Below, piece after piece: positions 27,876 to 37,726 of a stretch of 64,000 bases of DNA (position 1 is the first letter of the stretch; every line of letters begins with the position of its first letter). The stretch covers positions 916,940 to 980,939 of the forward strand of contig NZ_AQRA01000001.1 in the NCBI RefSeq assembly GCF_000626715.1, written 5' to 3'. Position numbers and translations under genes: made by a program. The stretch is from Aquimarina atlantica (lineage in GTDB: Bacteria > Bacteroidota > Bacteroidia > Flavobacteriales > Flavobacteriaceae). The notes under the pieces were generated by a model. It made no database searches. It was not told the DNA's origin and saw only the letters and a program-made list of their open reading frames with translations.

Positions 27876-30434
27876 ATGGATGATAATTTTTCGCCCAGAG
27901 TAAAAGATGTGATTGCGTACAGTAAAGAAGAAGCGCTAAGATTAGGGCATGACTTTATTGGCACAGAACACCTTATGTTAGGGTTGCTACGTGACGGAAG
28001 TGGTAAAGCTATTAATATTCTAGATGCGCTAGATATCGATTTGACTAATTTAAGAAGAAAGGTAGAAATCTTAAGTCCAGCAAATCCAAATATAGCCGTT
28101 GCCTCGAACGAGAAAAAAAATTTACATTTAACTAGACAAGCTGAAAGAGCATTAAAAACTACTTTTTTAGAAGCTAAGCTATTTCAAAGCTCTTCTATTA
28201 ATACGGCTCATCTTCTGCTATGTATCCTAAGAAATGAAAATGACCCAACTACAAAACTTTTAAATCGTTTAAAAGTAGATTATGATAATGTTAAAGACCA
28301 ATTTAAGTTTATGATTGCTAACGAAGAAGAATATATAGATAACCCAAAAGCAGAATCTTTCTCTGAAGATGATGACGATTTAACAGGAGATTCGTCTAAA
28401 GAAAATCCTTTTAACTCTCCTTCTGGAGGAAGTAAAGCGGGAAAAAAATCTAAAACCCCTGTTTTAGATAACTTTGGCCGTGATTTAACGGCAATGGCAG
28501 AAGAAGGAAAACTCGACCCCGTAGTGGGGCGTTCCAAAGAAATAGAACGTGTATCTCAAATATTAAGTAGACGTAAAAAGAACAACCCACTACTCATAGG
28601 AGAACCTGGAGTTGGTAAATCTGCCATTGCAGAAGGACTTGCTCTAAGAATAGTAAAACGTAAAGTTTCTAGAATCTTATTTGACAAAAGAGTCGTTACT
28701 CTTGATCTGGCAAGCTTAGTCGCGGGAACCAAATATCGTGGACAATTCGAAGAGCGAATGAAAGCGGTAATGAACGAATTAGAAAAGAACGATGACATCA
28801 TTCTTTTTATAGATGAGATTCATACTATTGTCGGTGCCGGTGGTGCTACAGGAAGTTTAGACGCTTCAAATATGTTTAAACCAGCCTTGGCAAGAGGTGA
28901 AATCCAATGTATTGGAGCTACAACCTTAGATGAATATCGCCAATACATAGAAAAAGATGGTGCTTTAGAAAGACGTTTTCAGAAAGTAATTGTAGAACCT
29001 ACAAATATCGAAGAAACCATAGAAATCCTTAACAATATCAAGGAGAAATATGAAGAACATCATAATGTTAGTTACACACCAGAAGCTATTGAAGCCTGTG
29101 TAAAATTAACCAATAGATATATGACAGATCGCTTTTTACCAGATAAAGCTATTGATGCACTGGATGAAGCAGGTTCTAGAGTGCATATTACCAATATTGA
29201 TGTTCCTAAAAAAGTACTCGATCTCGAGAAAAAACTTGAAGAAGTAAGAGAACTTAAAAATAGTGTAGTCAAAAAGCAAAAATACGAAGAAGCTGCAAAA
29301 CTTAGAGATGACGAAAAGAATCTTGAGAAAGAACTTGGTGTTGCACAAGAACAATGGGAAAAAGAATCTAAACTACATAAAGAGATTGTTGACGAAGAAA
29401 ATGTAGCAGATGTAGTATCTATGATGACTGGCATTCCTGTTAATCGTATCGCACAAACCGAAAGTAACAAACTAGCCGAATTACCTGACCTAATCAAGGG
29501 TAAAGTTATTGGCCAGGATGAAGCTGTTACCAAAGTCGTAAAAGCAATTCAACGTAACCGTGCCGGACTTAAAGATCCGAATAAACCTATTGGATCATTC
29601 ATATTTCTAGGACAAACCGGAGTTGGTAAAACGCAATTAGCAAAAGTTTTGGCCAGAGAACTCTTTGATAGCGAAGACACTCTTATTCGTATTGATATGA
29701 GTGAATATATGGAGAAATTTGCGGTCTCTAGACTTATTGGAGCACCTCCTGGATATGTAGGTTATGAAGAAGGAGGCCAACTTACTGAGAAAGTAAGAAG
29801 AAAACCATATGCAGTTGTTCTATTAGATGAAATTGAAAAAGCGCATCCCGATGTCTTCAATATGATGCTTCAAGTCTTAGATGATGGATATCTTACCGAT
29901 AGCCTTGGACGCAAAATTGATTTTAGAAATGCTATTATCATTATGACTTCTAATATTGGAGCGCGTAAACTAAAAGATTTTGGACAAGGAGTTGGTTTTG
30001 GAACTTCTGCAAAAAAGACTCAGGCAGAAGATTATGCCAAAGGAGTAATAGAAAATGCATTAAAAAAAGCCTTTGCTCCCGAGTTTCTAAATCGAGTAGA
30101 TGATGTTATTGTGTTTAATGCATTAGAACGAGAAGATATTCATAAAATTATAGATATCGAACTTGACAAACTATACGGACGAATTAAAGACCTTGGATAC
30201 GATCTTTCTTTAAGTGAAAAAGCTAAGGATTATATTACCGAAAAAGGTTTTGACAAACAGTATGGTGCAAGACCGTTAAAAAGAGCGATCCAAAAATATA
30301 TAGAAGACGCTCTAGCAGAAGAGATTATAAATTCTCAGCTTGAAGAAGGTGATAGTATATTTATGGATATGGATGATGATTCTGGCGAATTGACAATTAC
30401 CATCAAAAAAGCTGAAGAATCAACCGAATCTTAA
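27876..30434 (+). CDS. clpC: ATP-dependent Clp protease ATP-binding subunit ClpC
   Basis: ClpC is a Hsp100 AAA+ unfoldase that feeds substrates to ClpP. The 852 residues carry two N-terminal Clp_N repeats ([30 protein letters not shown]), the first ATPase with Walker A GEPGVGKS at 242-249 and Walker B LFIDEIHT, and a UVR-containing middle coil ([22 protein letters not shown]) that marks ClpC rather than ClpB. The second ATPase has GQTGVGKT at 579-586 and [12 protein letters not shown], and a C-terminal D2-small domain follows. It is monocistronic with its own terminator; no mcsA, mcsB or ctsR genes are adjacent. Confidence 0.97.
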   Translation: MDDNFSPRVKDVIAYSKEEALRLGHDFIGTEHLMLGLLRDGSGKAINILDALDIDLTNLRRKVEILSPANPNIAVASNEKKNLHLTRQAERALKTTFLEAKLFQSSSINTAHLLLCILRNENDPTTKLLNRLKVDYDNVKDQFKFMIANEEEYIDNPKAESFSEDDDDLTGDSSKENPFNSPSGGSKAGKKSKTPVLDNFGRDLTAMAEEGKLDPVVGRSKEIERVSQILSRRKKNNPLLIGEPGVGKSAIAEGLALRIVKRKVSRILFDKRVVTLDLASLVAGTKYRGQFEERMKAVMNELEKNDDIILFIDEIHTIVGAGGATGSLDASNMFKPALARGEIQCIGATTLDEYRQYIEKDGALERRFQKVIVEPTNIEETIEILNNIKEKYEEHHNVSYTPEAIEACVKLTNRYMTDRFLPDKAIDALDEAGSRVHITNIDVPKKVLDLEKKLEEVRELKNSVVKKQKYEEAAKLRDDEKNLEKELGVAQEQWEKESKLHKEIVDEENVADVVSMMTGIPVNRIAQTESNKLAELPDLIKGKVIGQDEAVTKVVKAIQRNRAGLKDPNKPIGSFIFLGQTGVGKTQLAKVLARELFDSEDTLIRIDMSEYMEKFAVSRLIGAPPGYVGYEEGGQLTEKVRRKPYAVVLLDEIEKAHPDVFNMMLQVLDDGYLTDSLGRKIDFRNAIIIMTSNIGARKLKDFGQGVGFGTSAKKTQAEDYAKGVIENALKKAFAPEFLNRVDDVIVFNALEREDIHKIIDIELDKLYGRIKDLGYDLSLSEKAKDYITEKGFDKQYGARPLKRAIQKYIEDALAEEIINSQLEEGDSIFMDMDDDSGELTITIKKAEESTES

Positions 30435-30459
30435 CTTAATATTTACAAAACAACAATAC

Positions 30460-30495
30460 AAAAGAGGCTGTTACTTGTAGATAACAGCCTCTTTT
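30460..30495 (+). terminator. Terminator of clpC
   Basis: AAAAGAGGCTGTTA (30460-30473) and TAACAGCCTCTTTT (30482-30495) pair perfectly over 14 bases around an 8-base loop, 25 bases past the stop. Confidence 0.9.
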
Positions 30496-30707
30496 AATAT
30501 AGATTAAAAATAACATAACAATCTTAAACACAATCGTCCAGAAATTATAAAAAAACATAACAAATAAGATTACTCAAGAACTTTTCTAACCCTCTTTTTA
30601 ATTCATGTTTTTTTCATATATTATACCGATAATAAAATAAGAAAGAGAGCCCTATTTCTATCCTATTTCGTATCTAAAACTCATACTAAAATGCTAACAA
30701 ATAATAG

Positions 30708-31097
30708 ATGATCACTTCGTATAATTTCTATTTCTGTCATATAGAGATATATGAAGATTATGTAAAGGCTATAATGAAAGAAGGAATTACAGTCTTGCCA
30801 GAACATAATGATGTTTTATTACTGATTACAGAAAAACATTTCAAAAACAAACCATTTGTTTATATCACACACCGTATTAATTCTTATGCTGTAAATCCAA
30901 CGGTATATTTAGAAACTGCCAAAATTCCAAATGTGATTGGTTTTGCTGTAGTATCTGCTGATCATAGACAAAAAATACAAACAAAGCTTGAAAAAGCTTT
31001 CTTTAACAAAGAGTTCAAACAATTTGATACTTTGGAGTTAGCTCTGAAATGGAAAGATCAAATGATCAAAAAATATAGTGATCAAAAAATAGTATAA
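30708..31097 (+). CDS. Small cytosolic protein, STAS/SEC14-like
   Basis: The 129-residue protein has no signal peptide. Its order of strands and helices (FYFCHIEIYEDYVKAIMKEGITV, DVLLLITEKHFKNKPFVYITHR, NVIGFAVVSADHRQKIQTKLEKAFF, FDTLELALKWKDQMI) resembles STAS- or SpoIIAA-like small proteins of Bacteroidota that end in a helix with A..W. The match is by pattern only. It is a single gene between clpC and rny, read towards rny. Confidence 0.6.
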   Translation: MITSYNFYFCHIEIYEDYVKAIMKEGITVLPEHNDVLLLITEKHFKNKPFVYITHRINSYAVNPTVYLETAKIPNVIGFAVVSADHRQKIQTKLEKAFFNKEFKQFDTLELALKWKDQMIKKYSDQKIV

Positions 31098-31107
31098 AAA
31101 CTATAAA

Positions 31108-31134
31108 GCGATACTTGTAATGATACAGTATCGC
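31108..31134. terminator. Probable terminator between convergent genes
   Basis: GCGATAC (31108-31114) pairs with GTATCGC (31128-31134) around a 13-base loop. The T-run is weak (CTTATT) on the plus strand and absent on the minus strand, so function is likely but not certain. Confidence 0.5.
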
Positions 31135-31158
31135 CTTATTATAGTATATCTATAAATA

Positions 31159-32727
31159 TTATTTAGCAATATTCACTGCTCTTGTCTCTCGTATTACAGT
31201 CACTTTAACCTGACCAGGATATGTCATATCGGTCTGTACTTTTTGAGAAATCTCAAAAGAAAGACTAGCTGCTTTTTCATCATTTACTTTTTCACTTTCA
31301 ACAATCACACGAAGCTCTCTACCTGCCTGAATCGCATAAGCTTTTTTCACTCCATCAAATCCAAAAGCGATTCCTTCTAAATCTTTCAATCTTTGAATAT
31401 AAGAATCCAAAACCTGACGTCTGGCACCTGGTCTGGCACCACTAATCGCATCGCACACCTGAACAATAGGAGAAATTAACGATGTCATCTCTACCTCATC
31501 ATGATGAGCTCCTATAGCATTACAAACTTCTTGTTTTTCACCATATTTTTCTGCCCATTGCATTCCAAGAATTGCATGCGGAACTTCTGTTTCTGTATCC
31601 GGAACCTTACCAATATCATGAAGTAAACCTGCTCTTTTTGCTAGTTTAGGATTCAATCCTAATTCTGAAGCCATTACACCACATAACTTAGCAACTTCTC
31701 TGGAATGTTGCAGAAGATTCTGACCATAAGAAGATCTATACTTCATTCTACCAATAGTCTTAATTAGTTCTGGATGCAATCCGTGTATCCCGAGATCAAT
31801 TACGGTACGCTTACCGACTTCGATGATCTCTTCATCTATTTGTTTCCTTGTTTTTCTTACTACTTCTTCTATTCGTGCAGGATGAATTCTTCCATCGGTT
31901 ACTAGTTTATGAAGTGACAATCGAGCCACTTCCCTTCTTACAGAATCAAAACAAGATAAAATTATTGCTTCGGGAGTATCATCAACTATAATCTCAACTC
32001 CTGTAGCCGCCTCAATAGCTCTAATATTTCTACCTTCACGACCAATAATTCTACCTTTTACATCATCACTTTCAATATTAAAAACCGAAACACAGTTCTC
32101 AATTGCTTCTTCTGTACCTATTCTTTGAATTGTGTTAATGATTACTTTCTTAGCTTCCTGCTGTGCGGTTAGCTTAGCTTCTTCAATAGTATCTTGAATA
32201 AGTGCCATTGCATCAGTCTTTGCCTGTCCTTTTAAAGATTCAACAAGCTGTTCTTTTGCTTCTTCTGCAGATAATCCCGATATAACTTCAAGTTGTTGTA
32301 CCTGGCTTTTATGAAGTTTTTTAAGTTCGTTTTGCTTCTTTTCTAAATAGTCCTTGCGTTGCTCTCCTTCTTTAATCTTTTCTTCGAGCTCTACATTTAG
32401 TTTTTTATTTTTAGATAATTCATTAGAGACCTGAGATTCTTTATCTCTAGTTCGTTTTTCAGCTTCGGCCATCTTCTTATCTCTCGATAATATTACCTTT
32501 TCATGTTCTGATTTTAATTCAATAAATTTTTCTTTAGCCTGAAGTATCTTGTCTTTTTTAATTGTCTCTCCCTCATTTTTAGCATCTCTTAAAATGCTTT
32601 CGGAAGTTTTTTTAGCATTTTTAATAATCTCTGAAGCCTTACTGCGTTCCAGAACTTTGGCAATGATAAATCCTATCATTAGTCCTGCTACCCCAGCAAC
32701 TATTAAAAATATAATATTATTATCCAT
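31159..32727 (-). CDS. rny: Ribonuclease Y
   Basis: RNase Y is a membrane-anchored endoribonuclease that starts mRNA decay. The 522 residues have an N-terminal membrane anchor ([22 protein letters not shown]), a long coiled coil (about 30-190), a KH domain ([34 protein letters not shown] lies at about 220-255), and an HD domain with the metal motif LLHDIGK. It is the last gene of the unit starting at 33528, following zapA and the probable 6S RNA. Confidence 0.96.
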   Translation of the reverse strand: MDNNIIFLIVAGVAGLMIGFIIAKVLERSKASEIIKNAKKTSESILRDAKNEGETIKKDKILQAKEKFIELKSEHEKVILSRDKKMAEAEKRTRDKESQVSNELSKNKKLNVELEEKIKEGEQRKDYLEKKQNELKKLHKSQVQQLEVISGLSAEEAKEQLVESLKGQAKTDAMALIQDTIEEAKLTAQQEAKKVIINTIQRIGTEEAIENCVSVFNIESDDVKGRIIGREGRNIRAIEAATGVEIIVDDTPEAIILSCFDSVRREVARLSLHKLVTDGRIHPARIEEVVRKTRKQIDEEIIEVGKRTVIDLGIHGLHPELIKTIGRMKYRSSYGQNLLQHSREVAKLCGVMASELGLNPKLAKRAGLLHDIGKVPDTETEVPHAILGMQWAEKYGEKQEVCNAIGAHHDEVEMTSLISPIVQVCDAISGARPGARRQVLDSYIQRLKDLEGIAFGFDGVKKAYAIQAGRELRVIVESEKVNDEKAASLSFEISQKVQTDMTYPGQVKVTVIRETRAVNIAK

Positions 32728-32748
32728 AATTTGTGTTAGTATTTATAT

Positions 32749-32916
32749 AAAAAAAGCCTGCACTAGCAAAGGTTCTGTATAAACTCTGTAAAAACAGGTT
32801 TAGGGCTAACAAATTGCTCAAGAATCCGCTCAAGGCGGCGCGCTTTTACAACTTAAACTCACCCTTTTTAATTAATTCTTGTTGAGTTTATCAAAATAAC
32901 AACTAGTGCAGGCAGT
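32749..32916 (-). ncRNA. ssrS: Probable 6S RNA
   Basis: Between zapA and rny the minus strand can form one long closed hairpin. GCCTGCACTAG at its 5' end (plus-strand 32903-32913) pairs perfectly with CTAGTGCAGGC at its 3' end (32756-32766). Seven T residues follow, giving a terminator. Inside is an apical hairpin, CCGCCTTGAGCGG, in a GC-rich arm. The length of about 165 bases, the single long interrupted hairpin and the zapA neighbourhood all fit 6S RNA, which mimics an open promoter and sequesters RNA polymerase. I found no protein frame here. The exact ends are estimated. Confidence 0.72.
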
Positions 32917-32939
32917 AACCTTATTTATTTTAAAGAACG

Positions 32940-33230
32940 TTATGATAAATGTTCATGCAGCAAATTATTTAATTCATTTAATCTATTAGCCACATTAACC
33001 GTGTCATCATCTTTATCTATAGCTTTTTGTTCTACTTGTGCAGCAAATTGCAAAGCACACATTGCCAATACATCTTGCTTATCTCTAACTGCATAACTTT
33101 GCTCAAATTGCTTTATCATGGCTTCTATCTTTTTTGCAGCTTTTCGCAAACCTTCTTCCTGATCCGGATTAATCGTTAACGGGTATACACGATCTGCAAT
33201 AGATAATTTAATTTTAAGCTTATCTGCCAT
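32940..33230 (-). CDS. zapA: Cell division protein ZapA
   Basis: ZapA cross-links FtsZ filaments at the division ring. The 96-residue protein has the usual opening KLKIKLSIADRVYPLTINPDQEEGLRKAAKKIEAMIKQFE (residues 4-43) and the coiled-coil C-terminus with DVLAMCALQFAAQVEQ. It starts 7 bases after the coiled-coil gene at 33238-33528 and is followed by the probable 6S RNA and rny. Confidence 0.92.
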   Translation of the reverse strand: MADKLKIKLSIADRVYPLTINPDQEEGLRKAAKKIEAMIKQFEQSYAVRDKQDVLAMCALQFAAQVEQKAIDKDDDTVNVANRLNELNNLLHEHLS

Positions 33231-33237
33231 ATTTTAC

Positions 33238-33528
33238 TTATTCAGAAAGTTGTGCGATGCACATATCAATCTCTCTTATTAAAGCGTTTATTTTGAGCTT
33301 GGTTTCCCTTTTATATTCGTCACTGCCTAGTATTGCGTTTGCATTTTTGAGCGCACTGAATTTTTCTTCCCACTGCTTTAATTGATCCGCCTGAAGTTCT
33401 GAATTAGACTCCAAATCCGATATTTTCTCTTTTAAACTTAAATTTTGTTGCTTAACTAATTCATATTTATGAAGCAACTTACTTATTCTATTTTCAAGAG
33501 AATCAATAATTTCAATTAAATCACTCAT
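33238..33528 (-). CDS. ZapB-like coiled-coil protein
   Basis: A 96-residue, soluble, almost fully helical protein. LIEIIDSLENRISKLLHKYELVKQQNLSLKEKISDLES at residues 4-41 is a heptad coiled coil, and KLKINALIREIDMCIAQL closes it. Its size, structure and position directly before zapA suggest a ZapA partner like ZapB; this is inference, since coiled coils resemble one another. It is the first gene of the zapA-6S-rny unit. Confidence 0.7.
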   Translation of the reverse strand: MSDLIEIIDSLENRISKLLHKYELVKQQNLSLKEKISDLESNSELQADQLKQWEEKFSALKNANAILGSDEYKRETKLKINALIREIDMCIAQLSE

Positions 33529-33556
33529 TGTAAATTTTACACAATACTTCGTTACA

Positions 33557-33587
33557 CAAAGTTAACATACCAATTGAAAAAACCCAA
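33557..33587 (-). promoter_or_regulatory. Promoter of the zapB-like/zapA/6S/rny unit
   Basis: On the minus strand TTG (33587-33585), a 20-base spacer and TAACTTTG (33564-33557) match the Bacteroidota promoter consensus at every position. The ATG of the first gene is 29 bases downstream of the -7 element. Confidence 0.72.
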
Positions 33588-33617
33588 TAGTTTTACAACT
33601 AATTTTAAACCCTTTTT

Positions 33618-34739
33618 TCATTGTGGTTTAATCTTCGATATTTCTTCAACTTTAACCAAAGACGACGCGATTATCTGGTGCATATCATAATAGCGATATT
33701 CTGCTAGTCTTCCTCCAAAAATCACACCTTCTAATTGTTGTGATTCTTTTTTATACTTTTTAAAGATTTCTTGATTTCTACTATTATTAATAGGGTAATA
33801 TGCCTCCTTGCTTCTATCCCAATTTTCGGGATATTCTTTTGTTATAATTGTTTTATCCTGCTTTCCAAATTCAAAATGTTTATGTTCGATAATTCTGGTA
33901 AAAGCATAACTTGCATCATTATAGTTTACCACAGCATTACCCTGGTAATTTTCTATATCATGAAGTTCATGTTCGAATCGTAATGACCTGTATTCTAAAT
34001 ACCCATGCTTATATCCAAAAAACTCATCTATTTTGCCTGTATACACAATCTTATCGGCTAGAGATTCGAGCTCTATTCTATCTTCAAAAAAATCTACTCC
34101 TGTTTTGGTATCAACACCATCTAATAAACCATTAATAATTACATTATACCCCCCAATAGGAATCCCTTGATAAATGTCATTAAAATAATTATTGTTATAC
34201 GTATATCTAACCGGAAGTCTTTTAATAATAAATGCAGGGAGTTCTGTAGCTTTTTTTCCCCATTGTTTTTCTGTATAGGCTTTAATAAAAGTTTCATAAA
34301 TATCTTTCCCTACCAAAGATAAAGCTTGTTCTTCCAGGTTTTGCGGAGATTTCACTCCATATTGTGCTATTTGTTCATCAATAATCTTTTTTGCTTCCTG
34401 CGGTGTCTTTGTTCCCCATAGTTGATAAAAGGTATTCATATTAAAAGGCAGATTATACAGTTTACCTTTTGATAATGATAGTGGAGAATTTATATAATTA
34501 TTAAAAGTTGCAAACTGATTTACATAATCCCAGATTTTTTTATCATTAGTATGAAAAATGTGAGCTCCATACTTATGCACATTAATCCCTTCTTTTTCCT
34601 CACAATATACATTTCCGCCTAAATGATCTCGTTTATCTATCACAAGACATTTTTTACCTCGATTAGTCATTTCATGAGCAAAAACACTTCCAAACAATCC
34701 TGCTCCTACAATTAGATAATCATATCTCTTTTCTTTCAC
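33618..34739 (-). CDS. glf: UDP-galactopyranose mutase
   Basis: Glf converts UDP-galactopyranose to UDP-galactofuranose, the donor for galactofuranose in surface glycans. The 373-residue length is typical. It shows the FAD-binding start YDYLIVGAGLFGSVFAHEM, then NVHKYGAHIFHTND, the active-site segments FNMNTFYQLWG and YTEKQWGKKATELP, and the late FGGRLAEYRYYDMHQ. The divergent neighbour is a galactofuranosyltransferase-like gene, which supports a shared pathway. Confidence 0.95.
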   Translation of the reverse strand: MKEKRYDYLIVGAGLFGSVFAHEMTNRGKKCLVIDKRDHLGGNVYCEEKEGINVHKYGAHIFHTNDKKIWDYVNQFATFNNYINSPLSLSKGKLYNLPFNMNTFYQLWGTKTPQEAKKIIDEQIAQYGVKSPQNLEEQALSLVGKDIYETFIKAYTEKQWGKKATELPAFIIKRLPVRYTYNNNYFNDIYQGIPIGGYNVIINGLLDGVDTKTGVDFFEDRIELESLADKIVYTGKIDEFFGYKHGYLEYRSLRFEHELHDIENYQGNAVVNYNDASYAFTRIIEHKHFEFGKQDKTIITKEYPENWDRSKEAYYPINNSRNQEIFKKYKKESQQLEGVIFGGRLAEYRYYDMHQIIASSLVKVEEISKIKPQ

Positions 34740-34780
34740 TAGTTTTTTTTATTTGAAATGGTTTCTAAAAATTCAGTTGT

Positions 34781-34788
34781 CAAAACTA
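34781..34788 (-). promoter_or_regulatory. Candidate -7 element of glf
   Basis: TAGTTTTG on the minus strand matches TAnnTTTG exactly, 41 bases before the glf ATG. No TTG is found at the expected upstream spacing. Confidence 0.4.
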
Positions 34789-34912
34789 CTATTTTTAAAA
34801 GATTTTATACCTAATAATTATGCATCAAAAAATCACAATTGATAATCTTCTTAAAATAGGGCATAAAAAATAAAATGTATGTATCTTTCCCACATAAATT
34901 TTACATATTCAT

Positions 34913-35959
34913 ATGAAAGGATATTTCATTTCCAGAAATTACAAATCTCTTTTTAACGCAGCTGGTAAAGCAAAAACTGATTGTGAGTCTATTCTAACCG
35001 AGATGGGGTTTAAAAACCTGGGGTTCAAACAATCTTCAATCCCCAACTCTGCAATTGGTGCTCTAAAAAACTTTTTCGGGATCACCTTTGCCCTAATACG
35101 ATTACCTTATAAATCAACATTATGCACACAATACCCTCTAAATAAGTTTAGAAATTACGTCTTATTTGTTGCAAAAATAAAAAGATGTAACATCATTACT
35201 ATTGTTCATGATGTGCGCTTTTTGAAAGGTAGAACCAGTGACGCTAATAAAGAATTAAAAAAAATAATTTCTTCGAATGCCATTATTGTACACAATGATT
35301 CGATGAAGAATTGGTTTTTAGAACAAGACGTTAAAATCCCTATAATTGTACTCGGAATATTTGACTATATCTTAAATAAAGGATTACCTGATCAAAACAA
35401 TGATATTACAGGAGAAAAAATGCACGAAGTGGTATATGCAGGAGGTTTTGGAGAAGGTAAAAATTCCTATATCTATGACATTGACCTATTCGAAAGAAAA
35501 AATTTTAGGATGAATCTTTATGGTATGGGATTTGATTATCAAAAACTAAAAACCGAAAAAGAAACATCTGTACTTAATTATGAAGGAGCATTTCCTTCTG
35601 ATGTGGTCGCTTATCATATTAAAGGATCATTTGGATTAGTATGGGATGGTATTTCTACAGAAGAATGTAGTGGGCAATACGGACAGTACTTAAAATATAA
35701 CAACCCTCATAAAACTTCATTGTATATTTTATGTGGATTACCAGTAATCGTATGGGATAAAGCAGCCATTAGTGCCTTTATAACAGATAACAATATTGGT
35801 TTTACCGTTTCTAATTTAGATGAACTAAGTAACAAATTAGAAAGTTTATCATCTGAAGAATATAAAAAAATGAAAACCAATGTAGACCTGGTTAGAACAA
35901 AAATTATTTCTGGTGGATATTTAAATGACGCTATTAATCATGCACTGAAAATAACATAA
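34913..35959 (+). CDS. Galactofuranosyltransferase-like glycosyltransferase
   Basis: The 348-residue protein resembles the beta-1,6-galactofuranosyltransferase (WbbI-like) family. The telling stretch is GLVWDGISTEECSGQYGQYLKYNNPHKTSLYILCGLPVIVWDKAAISAFI (about residues 242-291), where GT-B-type enzymes bind the nucleotide sugar. ITIVHDVRFLKG near residue 102 and VVYAGGFGEGKN near 177 fit the two Rossmann domains. No membrane segment is present. It is divergent from glf, whose product would be its donor; acceptor and linkage are unknown. Confidence 0.82.
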   Translation: MKGYFISRNYKSLFNAAGKAKTDCESILTEMGFKNLGFKQSSIPNSAIGALKNFFGITFALIRLPYKSTLCTQYPLNKFRNYVLFVAKIKRCNIITIVHDVRFLKGRTSDANKELKKIISSNAIIVHNDSMKNWFLEQDVKIPIIVLGIFDYILNKGLPDQNNDITGEKMHEVVYAGGFGEGKNSYIYDIDLFERKNFRMNLYGMGFDYQKLKTEKETSVLNYEGAFPSDVVAYHIKGSFGLVWDGISTEECSGQYGQYLKYNNPHKTSLYILCGLPVIVWDKAAISAFITDNNIGFTVSNLDELSNKLESLSSEEYKKMKTNVDLVRTKIISGGYLNDAINHALKIT

Positions 35960-36024
35960 TCTAGCAAAAAAATAAGTAGTTTTATAAGCACATTTCATAA
36001 ACATACATATAGATACCCCCTTTT

Positions 36025-37713
36025 ATGAGAAAAATTATAGTTTTTATTGTACTCGGCTTTTCTTTTTGCTACGGACAAAAAAACCTTCCTAAAGACTATT
36101 TTATTCGCCCTCTAGATATTCCTACTGTAGTTTCGGGTACATTTGGCGAGTTGAGATCTAACCATTTTCATTCTGGATTAGATATGAAAACTAAGGGCGA
36201 AGAAGGATTAAATGTATATGCTACTGCATCTGGTCGGGTAACTAGAATAAAGGTTTCACATGGTGGATATGGTAAAGCACTATATATCGCACATCCTAAT
36301 GGGTATACAAGCGTATATGCTCATCTAAAAAAATTCTCCCCAGAAATTGAAGCTTTTGTAAAAGAAAGGCAATACGCAAAAGAATCTTATGAAATAGAGC
36401 TTTTTCCTAAATCGGGATCGCTAATGGTAAAGCAAGGTGACGTTATAGCATACAGTGGTAATACCGGAGGAAGTTCTGGACCTCATCTTCATTTTGAAAT
36501 TAGAGATTCGAGATCCAGACCAATGAACCCAATGAATTTTGGTATAGAAGTAAAAGATACCAGAAAACCAATCGTAAATAGTCTTTGGGCTTATAGTTTA
36601 GATAAAGATGCACATATTAATGGTGCTCAAAAACCAGTTAGATTAAAGCTTACACCCCAAGAGGATGGTAGTTTTAAAGCAGAAAATCTGAATGCATATG
36701 GTAAAATCGGTTTTGGCGTATCTACCATAGACAAACAAGATTTAGCCGAAAATAATAACGGTGTATATGAAATAACTACTCTAATTAATGGCCAGGAAAA
36801 TTTAAAAATAGAAATGAATCGTTTTTCTTTTGCCGAAACACGATATGCAAATCGAATTATTGATTACTCCTATTTTAAAGAATATAGAAGTAGAATAACA
36901 AAACTCTTTGTTGAAAAAAATAACCCGTTAACCGTTTTTAAAAAGAAAGTAAACAATGGTATTGTTAATATTCAAGATAGCCTTTCTTATAACTATACCA
37001 TTCATATCAAAGATTTTAAAAACAATACCACTACAATCACTATCCCTGTGCAAGGAAAGAATGTAGAAGCAATCACAAAAGCAGATATTTCTAAAACATC
37101 TGAATACGCTAAGGCAACTGAAAATTACACGTATAGCTCTGGTTTTTTTGATCTTTTCATTCCTAAAGGTGCATTATATGAAAACACCTATCTAGATATA
37201 TCTGTTAATGGAGAAAAAATCAAAATCCACAATAACAAAACGCCATTGCATAAAAATATGACTCTGGTTTTTGATGTATCAAGATACAGCGAAGAAGATA
37301 AGAAAAAACTATATATAGGCCGTATAAACGGCTCTAAAACACCATCATACTCTAGAACATCAAAGAAAGGTAATCGATTCTCTACCAGGACACGTACTTT
37401 TGGAACGTACTCCTTATTTACCGATAACCAAAAACCTACAATAATACCCATTAATGTTTCTAGCAAAAAATGGATATCAAACGCTACACATTTAAAAGTA
37501 AAAATTAATGATTCTGAATCTGGAATAAAAAGTTATCGAGGTACTATAAACGGAAAATTTATTTTATTAGAGTATGATTATAAGACCGGAATGTTAATCT
37601 ATGATTTTAATGATAAAATTCATGCGGACTCAGAAAATAATTTTAAACTTGTTGTGTTAGATAAAGTAGGTAATCGAGCAACATTCGAAACCACTTTTTT
37701 TAGAAAACCTTAA
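36025..37713 (+). CDS. M23 family metallopeptidase
   Basis: A 562-residue exported peptidase with a signal peptide ending FCYGQ. The zinc site of the LytM/M23 domain is visible as HSGLD-type motif NHFHSGLDMK (His49, Asp53) and SGPHLHFEIRDS (His154, His156), with GGYGKALYIAHPNGYTSVYAHL between. About 380 residues of beta-rich domains follow, including KDFKNNTTTITIPV and a repeated SGIKSYRGTINGKFILLEYD. It probably cleaves or remodels peptidoglycan cross-links. It starts the unit that continues 13 bases later with the TonB-dependent receptor. Confidence 0.92.
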   Translation: MRKIIVFIVLGFSFCYGQKNLPKDYFIRPLDIPTVVSGTFGELRSNHFHSGLDMKTKGEEGLNVYATASGRVTRIKVSHGGYGKALYIAHPNGYTSVYAHLKKFSPEIEAFVKERQYAKESYEIELFPKSGSLMVKQGDVIAYSGNTGGSSGPHLHFEIRDSRSRPMNPMNFGIEVKDTRKPIVNSLWAYSLDKDAHINGAQKPVRLKLTPQEDGSFKAENLNAYGKIGFGVSTIDKQDLAENNNGVYEITTLINGQENLKIEMNRFSFAETRYANRIIDYSYFKEYRSRITKLFVEKNNPLTVFKKKVNNGIVNIQDSLSYNYTIHIKDFKNNTTTITIPVQGKNVEAITKADISKTSEYAKATENYTYSSGFFDLFIPKGALYENTYLDISVNGEKIKIHNNKTPLHKNMTLVFDVSRYSEEDKKKLYIGRINGSKTPSYSRTSKKGNRFSTRTRTFGTYSLFTDNQKPTIIPINVSSKKWISNATHLKVKINDSESGIKSYRGTINGKFILLEYDYKTGMLIYDFNDKIHADSENNFKLVVLDKVGNRATFETTFFRKP

Positions 37714-37726
37714 ATACTCTTATTTC

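Noticed and set aside
29072..29533. Long minus-strand frame inside clpC
   Set aside because: It is a shadow frame, serine- and phenylalanine-rich because it is antisense to a charged coiled coil.
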